A stretch of DNA of 64,000 bases, from assembly GCA_036501425.1 (NCBI GenBank), contig DASYAI010000040.1, positions 71,095 to 135,094 of the forward strand, given 5' to 3'. The position numbers and the translations under genes were made by a program. Source of the stretch: DATKRB01 sp036501425 (GTDB lineage Bacteria > Actinomycetota > Acidimicrobiia > Acidimicrobiales > RAAP-2). Shown here in pieces: positions 8,801-20,087 of the stretch; the stretch's first letter is position 1; each line of letters begins with the position of its first letter. The notes below the pieces were generated by a model that made no database searches, was not told the DNA's origin, and saw nothing but the letters and a program-made list of their open reading frames with translations.

Positions 8801-10429
8801 GGGCCAAGGTCTACCCGTGGATCGCCCGGACCAGGTTCTCCACCCCCGGCGTCGGGCTGATCTCCCCCCCACCGCACCACGACATCTACTCGATCGAGGA
8901 CATCGCCCAGCTCATCCACGACCTCAAGTCGGCCAACCCCGAGGCGCGGGTGCACGTCAAGCTGGTGGCCGAGGTCGGCGTGGGCACCGTCGCCGCGGGG
9001 GTCGCCAAGGCCCACTCCGACGTGGTGCTCATTTCGGGGCACGACGGTGGCACCGGGGCGGCGCCCCTCACCTCGCTCAAGCATGCCGGGATCCCCTGGG
9101 AGCTGGGGCTGGCCGAGACCCAGCAGACCCTGATGGTCAACGGGCTGCGCGACCGCATCGTGGTGCAGGTCGACGGACAGCTGAAGACCGGCCGCGACGT
9201 GGTCATCGGGGCGCTCCTGGGCGCCGAGGAGTTCGGCTTCGCCACCGCGCCGCTGGTGGTGTCGGGTTGCATCATGATGCGGGTCTGTCACCTCGACACC
9301 TGCCCGGTCGGGATCGCCACCCAGAACCCCAAGCTGCGGGCCCGGTTCGCCGGCAAGCCCGAGTTCGTCACCACGTTCTTCGAGTACATCGCCGAGGAGG
9401 TCCGACAGCACCTGGCCTCGCTCGGCCTGCGGAGCCTCGACGAGGCGATCGGCCGGGCCGACCTGCTCGACACCACCCCGGCGATCGACCACTGGAAGGC
9501 GGCCGGGCTCGACCTGAGCGCGATCATCACCGTTCCGACCTCCACCTACGACACCGCACCGCGCCAGACCCGGTCCCAGGACCACGGCCTCGAGCACGCC
9601 CTGGACCACCGCTTCCTCGGTGCCTGCCAGGGCGCCATCGACTCGGGCACGCCGGTGCGCATGGAGCTCCCGATCGCCAACGTGGACCGGACCGTCGGCA
9701 CCTTGCTCGGCTCGGCGATCACCCGGAAGCACGGCGCCGACGGCCTGCCCGACGGCACCATCTGCCTCACCTTCCACGGCTCGGCCGGCCAGAGCTTCGG
9801 CGCCTTCGTGCCCCGAGGTGTCACCATGCGACTGCTGGGCGATGCCAACGACTACCTGGGCAAGGGGCTGTCGGGCGGTCGGCTGGTGGTCCGACCGCCG
9901 CTCGCCTCGCGCTTCATCGCCGAGGAGCAGATCATCGCCGGCAACGTGATCCTCTACGGGGCGACCGCCGGCGAGGTCTTCATCCGCGGCCAGGTCGGCG
10001 AGCGGTTCTGCGTACGCAACTCGGGCGCGGTGGCGGTGGTGGAGGGGATCGGCGACCACGGGTGCGAGTACATGACCGGGGGACGGGTGATCGTGCTCGG
10101 ACCGACGGGGCGGAACTTCGGGGCCGGCATGTCCGGGGGGATCGCCTACGTCTACGACCCCGACCGCACCTTCGGCCAACGCTTCAACGCCGAGCTGGTC
10201 GACGTGGAGCCGCTGGGCTCCGACGACCGCGAGTGGGTGTTCGACATGGTGCTGCGCCACCGCGAGGAGACCGGATCGGCGGTGGCCGCCCGGCTGCTCT
10301 CGGGCTGGCGACGCGCCGAAGGGGATCTCGTGAAGGTGATGCCCCGCGACTACCGGCGCGTGCTCGAGGCGACCGACCGCGCCGAGCGTGAGGGTCGGTC
10401 GGTGGACGAGGCCGTGATGGCGACCGCCC

Positions 10430-10437
<8 letters not shown>
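5851..10437 (+). CDS. gltB: Glutamate synthase large subunit
   Basis: 1528 residues. The enzyme transfers the amide of glutamine to 2-oxoglutarate to give two glutamates. The glutamine amidotransferase domain begins after a short propeptide: Cys24 in HDACGIG becomes the N-terminal nucleophile. The central domain and FMN-binding synthase domain follow; the latter contains GEGGEDPRRF and HDGGTGAAPLTS. Cysteines 1140, 1146 and 1151 (CIMMRVCHLDTC) are the 3Fe-4S ligands. The C-terminal beta-helix has the usual GxxxGEV and GGxxYV repeats. The ATG at 5851 is chosen over a GTG 19 codons upstream because GGAAGGA stands just before it and the propeptide length fits. It overlaps gltD by 8 bp. Confidence 0.97.
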
Positions 10438-13698
<3,261 letters not shown>

Positions 13699-13716
<18 letters not shown>

Positions 13717-13761
13717 CCCCGCCAACTGGGCTCGTGAACCCGCCAGCTGGGCTGGTGACCC
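13699..13761. repeat. 21-bp unit, three tandem copies across the pgi stop
   Basis: Units at 13699-13719, 13720-13740 and 13741-13761 share the core CGCCAACTGGGC (third copy with one change). The first copy holds the last pgi codons and the TGA stop. This looks like slippage expansion at a gene end. Confidence 0.9.
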
Positions 13762-13839
13762 CGACCGCCAGCGCGGCGCCGGGGCGAAGCGACCCTCGCT
13801 GAGGACGGCCCCGGCGTGTGGCGCCGGGCACGAGGACGA

Positions 13840-15231
13840 TCACGGAGCGGCTTGTCGAACCCAGGCTTGGGCGCCGGCTTGGACCGCGTCCCACGGGCTG
13901 CCGAGCGGTGGGGTGTACGACAGGTCGAGGTCGCTGACCTCCTCCACCCTCATCCCGTGGAAGATGGCGGTGGCCGGGATGTCGACGCGCTTGGCCACCT
14001 CGGCGCCACGATGCCCGACCAGCTGGACGCCGAGCAGGCGGCCCGTCCGGCGGTCACCGGTGTAGCGCATGGCGATGCGATGGGCGCCGGGGTAGTAGGC
14101 CTTGTGGTCGTCGGCCTCGTGAGCGACCGTGACCGGATCGAACCCGGCGGCCACTGCCTCGACGTCGCGGAGCCCGGTCCGGGCCGCCACCAGGTCGAAG
14201 ACCTTGACCACCTGGGTGCCCAGGCTGCCGGCGAACTCCCGGTGACCGCCCAGGGCGTTTTCGGCCGCCACCCGGCCCTGCTTGTGCGCCGTCGTCCCGA
14301 GCGGGAGATAGGTCGAACCGAGCAGTCGGTGGTAGGTGGTGGTGCAGTCCCCGGCGGCGAAGACGTCGGGCAGGTTGGTCCGCATCTGGCGGTCGACCTC
14401 GATCGCCCCCTTGGTTCCGAGCGCGGCCCCCGCGTCGGCGGCGAGCCGGGTGTCGGGTCGGACACCGACCACCACCAGGACCACATCGACGCTGCGGGTC
14501 ACCTGGCCGTCGGGACCGAGCCCGTCCACCTCGATGCGGCCGGCCGCTCCCGGCGGGGCCTTGGCGATCCTGGTAGCCGCGGTGCTGCACAGCACCTCGA
14601 CCCGGTGGGCCTCCAGCTCGGCGTGGACCAGGCGGCCGAGCTCGGGGTCCACCGTCGGGAGCACCTCGGGGAGCGCCTCGAGCTGGGTCACCGCCAGCCC
14701 CCGACCGACGAGCGCCTCGGCCAGTTCCAACCCGATGTACCCGCCACCGACGATCAGGGCCCGCTCGGGCCCCCGTTCCTCGAGCGTGGCCATGACGGCC
14801 AAGGCGTCGCCCATCGAGTGGAGCAGGTGCACCCCGTCGGCAACCCCGAGGGCGTCGGGACCGACCAGCCCGTCGATGGGTGGACGGACCGATACCGCCC
14901 CGGTGCCGACGACCAGGGCGTCGTAGCCGAGGACCTCCTCGGTGCCGCCGGGGGTGGCGACGAGGAGCTTGTGGCCGCCCGGGTCGATGCGCCGGGCCAC
15001 GGTGTCGAGGCGCAGCGTCATCCCGGTCGCCTCCAGATCGGCGACGGTCCGGTGGGCCAGGTTCTCCCAACCGGGTACCTCGCCCGAGAGGTAGTAGGGA
15101 ATCCCGCAGATCGAAAAGTTCGGGTAGGCGTCGGCGACCACGACCGTGACCTCGGCGTCGGGGTCGAGCTCTCGGGCTCGGAGCGCGGCACTGATGCCGG
15201 CGTCGCTACCTCCCACGGCAACGAGGTGCAT
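13840..15231 (-). CDS. FAD/NAD(P)-dependent disulfide reductase-like protein
   Basis: A 463-residue flavoprotein of the CoA-disulfide reductase/NADH oxidase branch of the pyridine nucleotide-disulfide family. FAD binds at VGGSDAG (residues 6-12) and through GVADGVHLL and FAAGDCTTTYH; NAD(P)H binds at LIVGGGYIGLELAE. A single redox Cys42 in NFSICGIPYY matches the active cysteine of CoA-disulfide reductases. The C-terminal dimerisation domain is complete. The start has GAAAGGA upstream. It is downstream of the aquaporin and arsI, so a role in reducing arsenicals or their thiol adducts is likely, but that is inferred from context only. Confidence 0.85.
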   Translation of the reverse strand: MHLVAVGGSDAGISAALRARELDPDAEVTVVVADAYPNFSICGIPYYLSGEVPGWENLAHRTVADLEATGMTLRLDTVARRIDPGGHKLLVATPGGTEEVLGYDALVVGTGAVSVRPPIDGLVGPDALGVADGVHLLHSMGDALAVMATLEERGPERALIVGGGYIGLELAEALVGRGLAVTQLEALPEVLPTVDPELGRLVHAELEAHRVEVLCSTAATRIAKAPPGAAGRIEVDGLGPDGQVTRSVDVVLVVVGVRPDTRLAADAGAALGTKGAIEVDRQMRTNLPDVFAAGDCTTTYHRLLGSTYLPLGTTAHKQGRVAAENALGGHREFAGSLGTQVVKVFDLVAARTGLRDVEAVAAGFDPVTVAHEADDHKAYYPGAHRIAMRYTGDRRTGRLLGVQLVGHRGAEVAKRVDIPATAIFHGMRVEEVSDLDLSYTPPLGSPWDAVQAGAQAWVRQAAP

Positions 15232-15272
15232 GACGTTTCCTTTCTCGCTCCGCCGGGTCTGGGTCCGCCGGA

Positions 15273-15320
15273 GGTCTCAGTCCGACCGGGGTCTCAGTCC
15301 GGCGGGGTCTCAGTCGGCCG
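15273..15320. repeat. 16-17 bp repeats across the aquaporin stop
   Basis: GGTCTCAGTC followed by a GC-rich tail recurs at about 15273, 15290 and 15306. The third copy contains the stop codon of the aquaporin gene on the minus strand. It resembles the repeat at the end of pgi. Confidence 0.8.
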
Positions 15321-16149
15321 AAAGCGGATCGGGCTCGTCGGCGCCGGGCACGACGAGCGGAGGCACGGCGCCGTTGGCCCAGCGGGGATCGGCGTCGGCG
15401 CCAGACGCGCGCAGCGCCGGCACGGCACTGGCGGGGGTGTCCTGGTGGTGCGGGAAGACGACGTTGGACGCCTCGGCCGGGGTGACGTCGGGATAGAGGG
15501 CCTTCATGACCAGCACCGCAACTCCCGCCCCCACCACCTGTGCCCCGATGAACAGCAGGGCCGAGGCGGGCGCGATCCCGGCGAGGGTGTTGGTGAACAT
15601 CCGGCCGACGGTGATCGCCGGGTTGGCGAAACTGGTGGAGCTGGTGAAGAAGTAGGCGGCGCCGATGTACGCACCGACCGCGGCCGGGGCGCTCCGGCTC
15701 CGGCCGGTCCGGGCCAGGGCGAGGACGACGAGCAACAGGCCGAGGGTGGCGATCACCTCGGAGAGGAAGTGCGCCCCGCTCGCCCGGTCCTTCGCCGACA
15801 TGCTGACGGCGGCCTTGGAGAACATGAGGTTGGCCAACACTGCGCCGCCGACGCACCCCGCCACCTGCGCCGGCAGGTACGCGGCGGCGTCACGCCAACG
15901 CAGCCCACCGAAGGCGGCGTCGACGAGGGAAACGACCGGGTTGAAGTGGGCGCCCGACACCCCACCGAACATGAGGATGACGGCGAACAGCCCACCGGCC
16001 GTGGCGGCGGCATTCTCGAACAGTTGGAGGCCGGCGTCGCCGGGCGAGAGCTGCTGGGCGGCGATCCCCGAGCCGATCACGATCGCCGCCAGGAGCGCAC
16101 TTCCCAGCAGCTCCGCCAAGAGGCGTCGCCGCAACGGCGCCTCGGTCAC
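15310..16149 (-). CDS. MIP-family aquaglyceroporin, probable arsenite channel (AqpS-like)
   Basis: A 279-residue membrane protein with six hydrophobic helices and two re-entrant loops. The first loop has NPV (residues 70-72, in GAHFNPVVS) in place of NPA. The second has a normal NPA (176-178, in SFANPAIT). Arsenic-locus aquaporins such as Sinorhizobium AqpS let trivalent arsenite leave the cell down its gradient. The position between arsI and a redox flavoprotein, behind an arsR, supports that role here. The polar C-terminal 50 residues are cytosolic and proline-rich. The start is a GTG at 16149 with GAGG nearby. No ArsB or Acr3 pump is present in this locus. Confidence 0.87.
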   Translation of the reverse strand: MTEAPLRRRLLAELLGSALLAAIVIGSGIAAQQLSPGDAGLQLFENAAATAGGLFAVILMFGGVSGAHFNPVVSLVDAAFGGLRWRDAAAYLPAQVAGCVGGAVLANLMFSKAAVSMSAKDRASGAHFLSEVIATLGLLLVVLALARTGRSRSAPAAVGAYIGAAYFFTSSTSFANPAITVGRMFTNTLAGIAPASALLFIGAQVVGAGVAVLVMKALYPDVTPAEASNVVFPHHQDTPASAVPALRASGADADPRWANGAVPPLVVPGADEPDPLSAD

Positions 16150-16183
16150 GGTCCTCGTCCCTCGATCGGTCGGTAGTCGACGC

Positions 16184-16651
16184 TCAGCAGCGGCCCGAGG
16201 GACCCGGGGCGATCAGGGCGAGATCGGGCCCTGTGGCGCAGCAGCCCGGGCCACTCGGGTCGGCCGACCCAACGGTGGTGACGTCGGCGTCGGCCAGCAC
16301 CGTGTAGACCTCCCAACGGGCCCCGCCCGGACCGTCCACCCACACCTTGTCCTGGATGGCGTAGCAGCAGCTCACCTGCTCCTCGACGACCGTCGGGAGC
16401 TCGGCGGTCGAGAGGCGGGCGTGGGCCGCGGCCACGTCCTCGGTCGACTCGACCTCGACGCCCAGGTGGTTGAGGCTCCCGGCGGGTGCCCCGGCGTTCT
16501 CGATGAGCACCAGCTTGAGCGGCGGATCGACCACGGCGAAGTTGGCGTAGCCCGGCCGGCGCTTGGCCGGCTCGACAGCGAAGAGCTTGGAGTAGAAGTC
16601 GACCGCCTCGTCGATGTCGGCGACGTTCAACGCGAGCTGGAGACGGGACAT
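16184..16651 (-). CDS. arsI: ArsI/CadI family C-As lyase
   Basis: A 155-residue vicinal-oxygen-chelate dioxygenase that cleaves the carbon-arsenic bond of trivalent organoarsenicals to arsenite; cadmium-induced CadI is a close relative. His62 (SLNHLG) and Glu114 (RWEVY) are the expected iron ligands. The vicinal pair Cys95-Cys96 (SCCYAIQDKVWV) is the family's arsenic-binding pair. The C-terminal tail adds Cys137, Cys138 and Cys155, perhaps a further metalloid site. ATG 16651 is preceded by a strong AGGAGGA. The gene leads a leftward operon with the aquaporin and flavoprotein and is divergent from arsR. CadI-type cadmium binding is the alternative. Confidence 0.88.
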   Translation of the reverse strand: MSRLQLALNVADIDEAVDFYSKLFAVEPAKRRPGYANFAVVDPPLKLVLIENAGAPAGSLNHLGVEVESTEDVAAAHARLSTAELPTVVEEQVSCCYAIQDKVWVDGPGGARWEVYTVLADADVTTVGSADPSGPGCCATGPDLALIAPGPSGRC

Positions 16652-16672
16652 GGGGGCACGTCCTCCTGATAG

Positions 16673-16688
16673 ATTGACCAGTGTCGAT
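16673..16688. promoter_or_regulatory. Candidate ArsR operator
   Basis: ATTGAC-CAGT-GTCGAT is an inverted repeat with one mismatch, in the divergent arsI-arsR intergenic region. A further GTCAAT at 16717-16722 pairs with the left arm over a longer distance. On the minus strand the latter reads TTGACA and could be a -35 element for arsI. Assignment to ArsR rests on position. Confidence 0.5.
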
Positions 16689-16738
16689 GGACAGTGTGGG
16701 CTACATATCTACGTCTGTCAATGTCTAAGGGGAACCTC

Positions 16739-17089
16739 GTGGCGCCGACCCAGACCAAGACCATCCCGGTGACGTCCACCGGCGAGCTGTGCTGCGGGTC
16801 GGTGGTCGACGCGCCCCTCCACGAGACCGAGGCCTACGAGCTGGCCAAGGTCCTCGCGGCCCTGGCCGACCCGGTGCGGTTGCGGCTGCTCTCCCTCGTC
16901 GCCTCGCGGACCGAGATCTGCTCGTGTGATCTCGAGTCGCCGTTGGGCAAGAGTCAGCCGACCGTCTCCCATCACACCAGGGTTCTGGCCGACGCCGGTC
17001 TGCTCGTGGGCGAGAAACGCGGCCGGTGGGTGTGGTGGCGGGTCGAGCCGGCCCGGCTCGCCGCCGTACGGGCCGCGCTCGGCGGGTAG
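16739..17089 (+). CDS. arsR: ArsR/SmtB family metalloregulator
   Basis: A 116-residue winged-helix repressor released by trivalent arsenic or antimony. The wHTH is TEICSCDL-(11 residues)-PTVSHHTRVL. Cys61 and Cys63 in ICSCDL match the classical ArsR metal site at the start of the recognition helix. An N-terminal CC (18-19) may add ligands. GTG 16739 is chosen because AAGGGGA stands five bases before it. An in-frame ATG at 16721 has no ribosome binding site and lies in the candidate operator/promoter region. It is divergent from arsI and convergent with chrA. It probably represses both itself and the arsI operon. Confidence 0.9.
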   Translation: MAPTQTKTIPVTSTGELCCGSVVDAPLHETEAYELAKVLAALADPVRLRLLSLVASRTEICSCDLESPLGKSQPTVSHHTRVLADAGLLVGEKRGRWVWWRVEPARLAAVRAALGG

Positions 17090-17130
17090 CCGAGGAGCGG
17101 ACGAGACCCTCGACCCTCGGTCGGGAAGCC

Positions 17131-18315
17131 CTAGACCGGCAGCCCGCCCAGAGCCACGGCGACGCCGACCACGCCGGCGAGCAGCAGTCCGCTGACGACG
17201 GTGCGGCGGAGGGCGAAGATCCACAGCAGTGCCCCGGCGAGTACCGGGATCTGCCAGAGGTGTCCGAATGCGAGGCCCAGGGGGATCGCCGAACCGCCGA
17301 TGGCCCCGATGACCGCCGGCCCTGCGCCGGTCAGGAACGACTCGACCGACCTGTTGTCCCGGATCGCCTCGAAGCGTGGACCCCCGACCACCACGAAGAG
17401 GAACGACGGGGTGAAGGCGACGAGGGCGGCGAGCAGACCGCCGCCGACCCCACCGGCTGCGTAACCGACGACGGCCACGGTCTGGACGACCGGGCCGGGG
17501 GTGACCTGGCCGAGGGCCACGGCGCTGAGGAACTGGGCGCCGGTCATCCAGTGGTAGGTGGTCACGGCGTCGTGCTGCATGAGCGGGATGATGACGAACC
17601 CGCCGCCGTAGGAGAGGGCACCCACCTTCAGGGCCACCCACGCCAAGGCGCCCGAACCGCCGACGGCGGCGTGGAGCGCGAGGCCGGGGACCAAGGCCCG
17701 GGCCGGGCCCGTCGTCGGCCGGCTCTGCCGGCGCACGACGACCTCGGTCGCCCCGCAGCCGACGAGTACCAGCACCAGGTAGGGACCCACGGTGGCCGCT
17801 GCCGCGCCGCCCATCAGCGCGTAGAGCGCCCAGCGCAACTGCCGGGTCCATCTGGTGCCGATGCGCCGTCGACTGGCCGGGACCAGGCGGGACGCCGCGT
17901 GCACGGCCACGGCCGGCACCGCCGCACCGGACCCCGTCGCCGCGCCCACGATCCAGGTCGGGGGATGGCTGGCCAAAAAGATCGCCGCGAGGCCCACGAT
18001 GAGGACGAGCCCGGGAGCGATGAAGCCCAGGCCGCCGAGGACTGCGCCCCGCGCCCCGCGGAGCCGCCAGGCGCAGTAGATGGCGAGCTGGGTGGAGGCC
18101 GGTCCCGGCAACAGGTTGGTGGTCGCCGTGGCGTCCTCGAACTCCGCCGCGTCGATCCACAGGCGTTCTTCGACGCACATGCGCCGCAGGAGGGCGATGT
18201 GCGTGGGCGGCCCCCCGAAGCCGATGCACCCGAGGCGGGTCCATTGCCCGACGATGGTGCTCAGAGGCACCGTCGTCGGGGAGGGATCGTCCCCGGTGGG
18301 GTCGGGGGCCTTCAC
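17131..18315 (-). CDS. chrA: Chromate efflux transporter ChrA
   Basis: A 394-residue two-domain CHR-family membrane protein exporting chromate. Each half begins with the family core: IGFGGPPTHIALLRR in the N half and VGALSYGGGFVIIPLMQ in the C half, each followed by the LLPGP/VTPGPV region (TTNLLPGPAS and LGQVTPGPVV). About ten to twelve hydrophobic segments are visible. The GTG at 18315 overlaps the TGA of the PadR gene as GTGA, so translation is coupled to its likely regulator. A longer reading upstream is only the antisense of padR. It faces arsR convergently, completing an oxyanion-resistance cluster. Confidence 0.93.
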   Translation of the reverse strand: MKAPDPTGDDPSPTTVPLSTIVGQWTRLGCIGFGGPPTHIALLRRMCVEERLWIDAAEFEDATATTNLLPGPASTQLAIYCAWRLRGARGAVLGGLGFIAPGLVLIVGLAAIFLASHPPTWIVGAATGSGAAVPAVAVHAASRLVPASRRRIGTRWTRQLRWALYALMGGAAAATVGPYLVLVLVGCGATEVVVRRQSRPTTGPARALVPGLALHAAVGGSGALAWVALKVGALSYGGGFVIIPLMQHDAVTTYHWMTGAQFLSAVALGQVTPGPVVQTVAVVGYAAGGVGGGLLAALVAFTPSFLFVVVGGPRFEAIRDNRSVESFLTGAGPAVIGAIGGSAIPLGLAFGHLWQIPVLAGALLWIFALRRTVVSGLLLAGVVGVAVALGGLPV

Positions 18316-18617
18316 GGCACGACCTCGCCGAGGAGCTCGGCGGCCAGCTCGCGCAGCTGCTCTTTGGCGGCCTCGAGGGTGCGGCGCCCCTTGGCCGTCG
18401 CCTCGTAGGAGCGGCGGGCCCGGCCCCCGACCACCTGAGGGCGGGACGTGATCAGCCCTTCGGCTTCCATCTTGTGCAGGGTGGGATAGAGCGATCCGGG
18501 ACTGATCCGATAGCCGTGCTCGGCCAGCTCGGCGGTCATCCACGCCCCGTGGATGGGGCCGTGGGCGGCGTGGTGGAGGATGTGCAGGCGGACGGCGCCC
18601 CGGAGGAACTCGCGCAC
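18312..18617 (-). CDS. PadR family transcriptional regulator
   Basis: A 101-residue winged-helix repressor. The PadR pattern is clear: HILHHAAHGPIHGAWM, ISPGSLYPTLHKMEAEGLI, then RRSYEATAKGRRTLEAAKEQL. It starts with GTG at 18617 and overlaps chrA. PadR genes commonly stand upstream of chrA-type transporters and repress their own operon. Two CGATATCG palindromes just upstream (18631-18653) are the obvious target. Chromate as the inducing signal is inference. Confidence 0.9.
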   Translation of the reverse strand: MREFLRGAVRLHILHHAAHGPIHGAWMTAELAEHGYRISPGSLYPTLHKMEAEGLITSRPQVVGGRARRSYEATAKGRRTLEAAKEQLRELAAELLGEVVP

Positions 18618-18630
18618 CCGAGGGATCCTA

Positions 18631-18653
18631 ATCGATATCGCTCATCGATATCG
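18631..18653. promoter_or_regulatory. Tandem palindromes, candidate PadR operator
   Basis: ATCGATATCG occurs twice, at 18631-18640 and 18644-18653, separated by CTC. Each contains the self-complementary CGATATCG, and the copies are 13 bp apart. They lie 14-36 bp upstream of the padR start. ATAT-containing dyads are typical PadR targets. Confidence 0.6.
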
Positions 18654-18715
18654 TATTTCGTAATCGGTAGTAATCGTCTGCTGCTGGGCGCCTCGGGACT
18701 CGACGCTGGGGAAGC

Positions 18716-19696
18716 TCAACGGCCGCCCGGCCGGGTCGCCCCGACGTAGAGGTCCTGGCCGAAGGGGTCTCCGATGGTGGTCGGGAAGGGCTCGACCCGG
18801 ACGTCGGCCCCGGCGTGGGGCGCGTCAACCATCGTCGGCCGCCCGGCCGTCGAGCCGAGGTAGATCCCGACGTGGGACACCTCGTCGGGCCCGTCACCGA
18901 AGAACACCAGGTCCCCCGGCTCGAGCGGAGTGCCCGGAGCGAGGCGAGGGCCGGCGTCGAACTGGGCCTGGGCCACCCGGGGGAGCGCCAGTCCCACCGC
19001 CCGGTAGGCGGCCTGCACGAGCCCCGAGCAGTCGAAGGCCACCCCTGGCGTCTCGCCGCCCCACTGGTAAGGGGTCCCCACCTCGGCCAGGGCCCAGTCG
19101 GCCGCGGCCTGGCCCGCCGAGGCCGCCCCGGTGGAGGCCTCGCCGTAAGCGGCCGCCAGACCCAGGACCTCGTCGACGTACCCCTGGTCGTGGTCGTAGG
19201 CGAATACCGCCCCAGCCAGATCGGTCCCCCCGGCGGCTCCGTTGGCGCACAGCAACCTCGCCGCGGCGAAGACGGCGTCGGTCGGGTCGTAGGGGGAGGG
19301 TGGCTGCGCCCCGCCCGGTGGGACCGGCGTGTCGTAGGCGGCGAAGGTGGCGGGCTCGAACTGCATGGGCCCCTCGGCGCCGGCCGGATTGGCGCCGGCG
19401 TGGACCCCGGGAAGATCCGAGGTCCCGTTCCCCGACTCCACGGTGCCGATGGCGGCCAGCACCGTCCACGGCAGCCCGGAGCAGGTGCCCGCCGCCTGCT
19501 GGTAGAGCGCCACCATGTCGGGCGAGATCCCCGCCGACACCCCCGACGCCCCCGACACCCCCGACGCCGCGGTGGCCGGGGCCTCCTCGGCGCCGCTCAG
19601 CATGGCCACGATGCCCGCCCCGGCCGCACCGGCGATGGCCACGCCCAGCAGGGCCAGTCCGGCGCCGACCGCGCCGAGGGCCCGAAGCCCCGTCAT
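18716..19696 (-). CDS. Exported lysozyme-like/NlpC-P60 cell-wall hydrolase
   Basis: 326 residues from ATG 19696. An N-terminal hydrophobic segment (about residues 3-33) is a signal anchor. Next is a transglycosylase-like domain: LAAIGTVESGNGTS with a probable catalytic Glu, then GPMQFEPATF. The C-terminal NlpC/P60 peptidase domain has Cys in FDCSGLVQAAYR and His in VSHVGIYLG, preceded by GTPYQWGG. Such two-domain proteins cut glycan strands and stem peptides. A GTG at 19738 would add 14 residues, but that codon lies in a tandem duplication and the extension spoils the signal sequence, so the shorter form is preferred. Confidence 0.88.
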   Translation of the reverse strand: MTGLRALGAVGAGLALLGVAIAGAAGAGIVAMLSGAEEAPATAASGVSGASGVSAGISPDMVALYQQAAGTCSGLPWTVLAAIGTVESGNGTSDLPGVHAGANPAGAEGPMQFEPATFAAYDTPVPPGGAQPPSPYDPTDAVFAAARLLCANGAAGGTDLAGAVFAYDHDQGYVDEVLGLAAAYGEASTGAASAGQAAADWALAEVGTPYQWGGETPGVAFDCSGLVQAAYRAVGLALPRVAQAQFDAGPRLAPGTPLEPGDLVFFGDGPDEVSHVGIYLGSTAGRPTMVDAPHAGADVRVEPFPTTIGDPFGQDLYVGATRPGGR

Positions 19697-19720
19697 CCGC
19701 GCCTCGCGGGGATCACGTCC

Positions 19721-19752
19721 ACCCGTCGTCGCCTCCACCCGTCGTCGCCTCC
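19721..19752. repeat. 16-bp perfect tandem duplication
   Basis: ACCCGTCGTCGCCTCC occurs at 19721-19736 and 19737-19752. It sits at the 5' end of the NlpC/P60 gene and contains an alternative GTG start in the second copy. Confidence 0.9.
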
Positions 19753-19843
19753 ACTCGCCCCTGCCCGTCCGGAGCGCCGCCGCGTCGCCCCGGTGCAGAA
19801 CGGTCGGCCCATCACCCGGGCGCTACGCTCGCCCCGAGGGCCA

Positions 19844-20062
19844 GTGGACGAAGAGCTTTCCCAGATCGCCGGGCAGTTGGGCGACATCGCCGAACGCTTG
19901 GCCGACCTGGCGATCGATCAGCTGCGCGCCGCGGTGGGATCGCCGGATGCGGACGCCGCCGACCAGGTCCAGCGCGAGCGCCGGCTCACCCGGGCCCGCC
20001 GGGCGGTCGAACGAGCCGCCGCCCTGGTGGCCGGGTTGCCCGAGCCGACCGAAGACGCCTGA
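19844..20062 (+). CDS. Small helical protein, function unknown
   Basis: A 72-residue acidic/basic helical protein from GTG 19844, preceded by GAGGG. Residues 2-32 (DEELSQIAGQLGDIAERLAD...) and 43-65 are strongly amphipathic, with heptad-like Leu/Ile/Ala spacing, suggesting a two-helix hairpin or coiled coil. No family is recognised. It is divergent from the NlpC/P60 gene and convergent with the LOG-family gene. The good helical pattern supports it being real. Confidence 0.5.
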   Translation: MDEELSQIAGQLGDIAERLADLAIDQLRAAVGSPDADAADQVQRERRLTRARRAVERAAALVAGLPEPTEDA

Positions 20063-20087
20063 TCCGGTCCCCGCCGGGGCTCGGGCG

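Noticed and set aside
16694..16738. Upstream GTG 16694 and ATG 16721 as arsR starts
   Set aside because: Neither has a ribosome binding site and both lie in the probable promoter/operator. AAGGGGA is placed correctly for GTG 16739.
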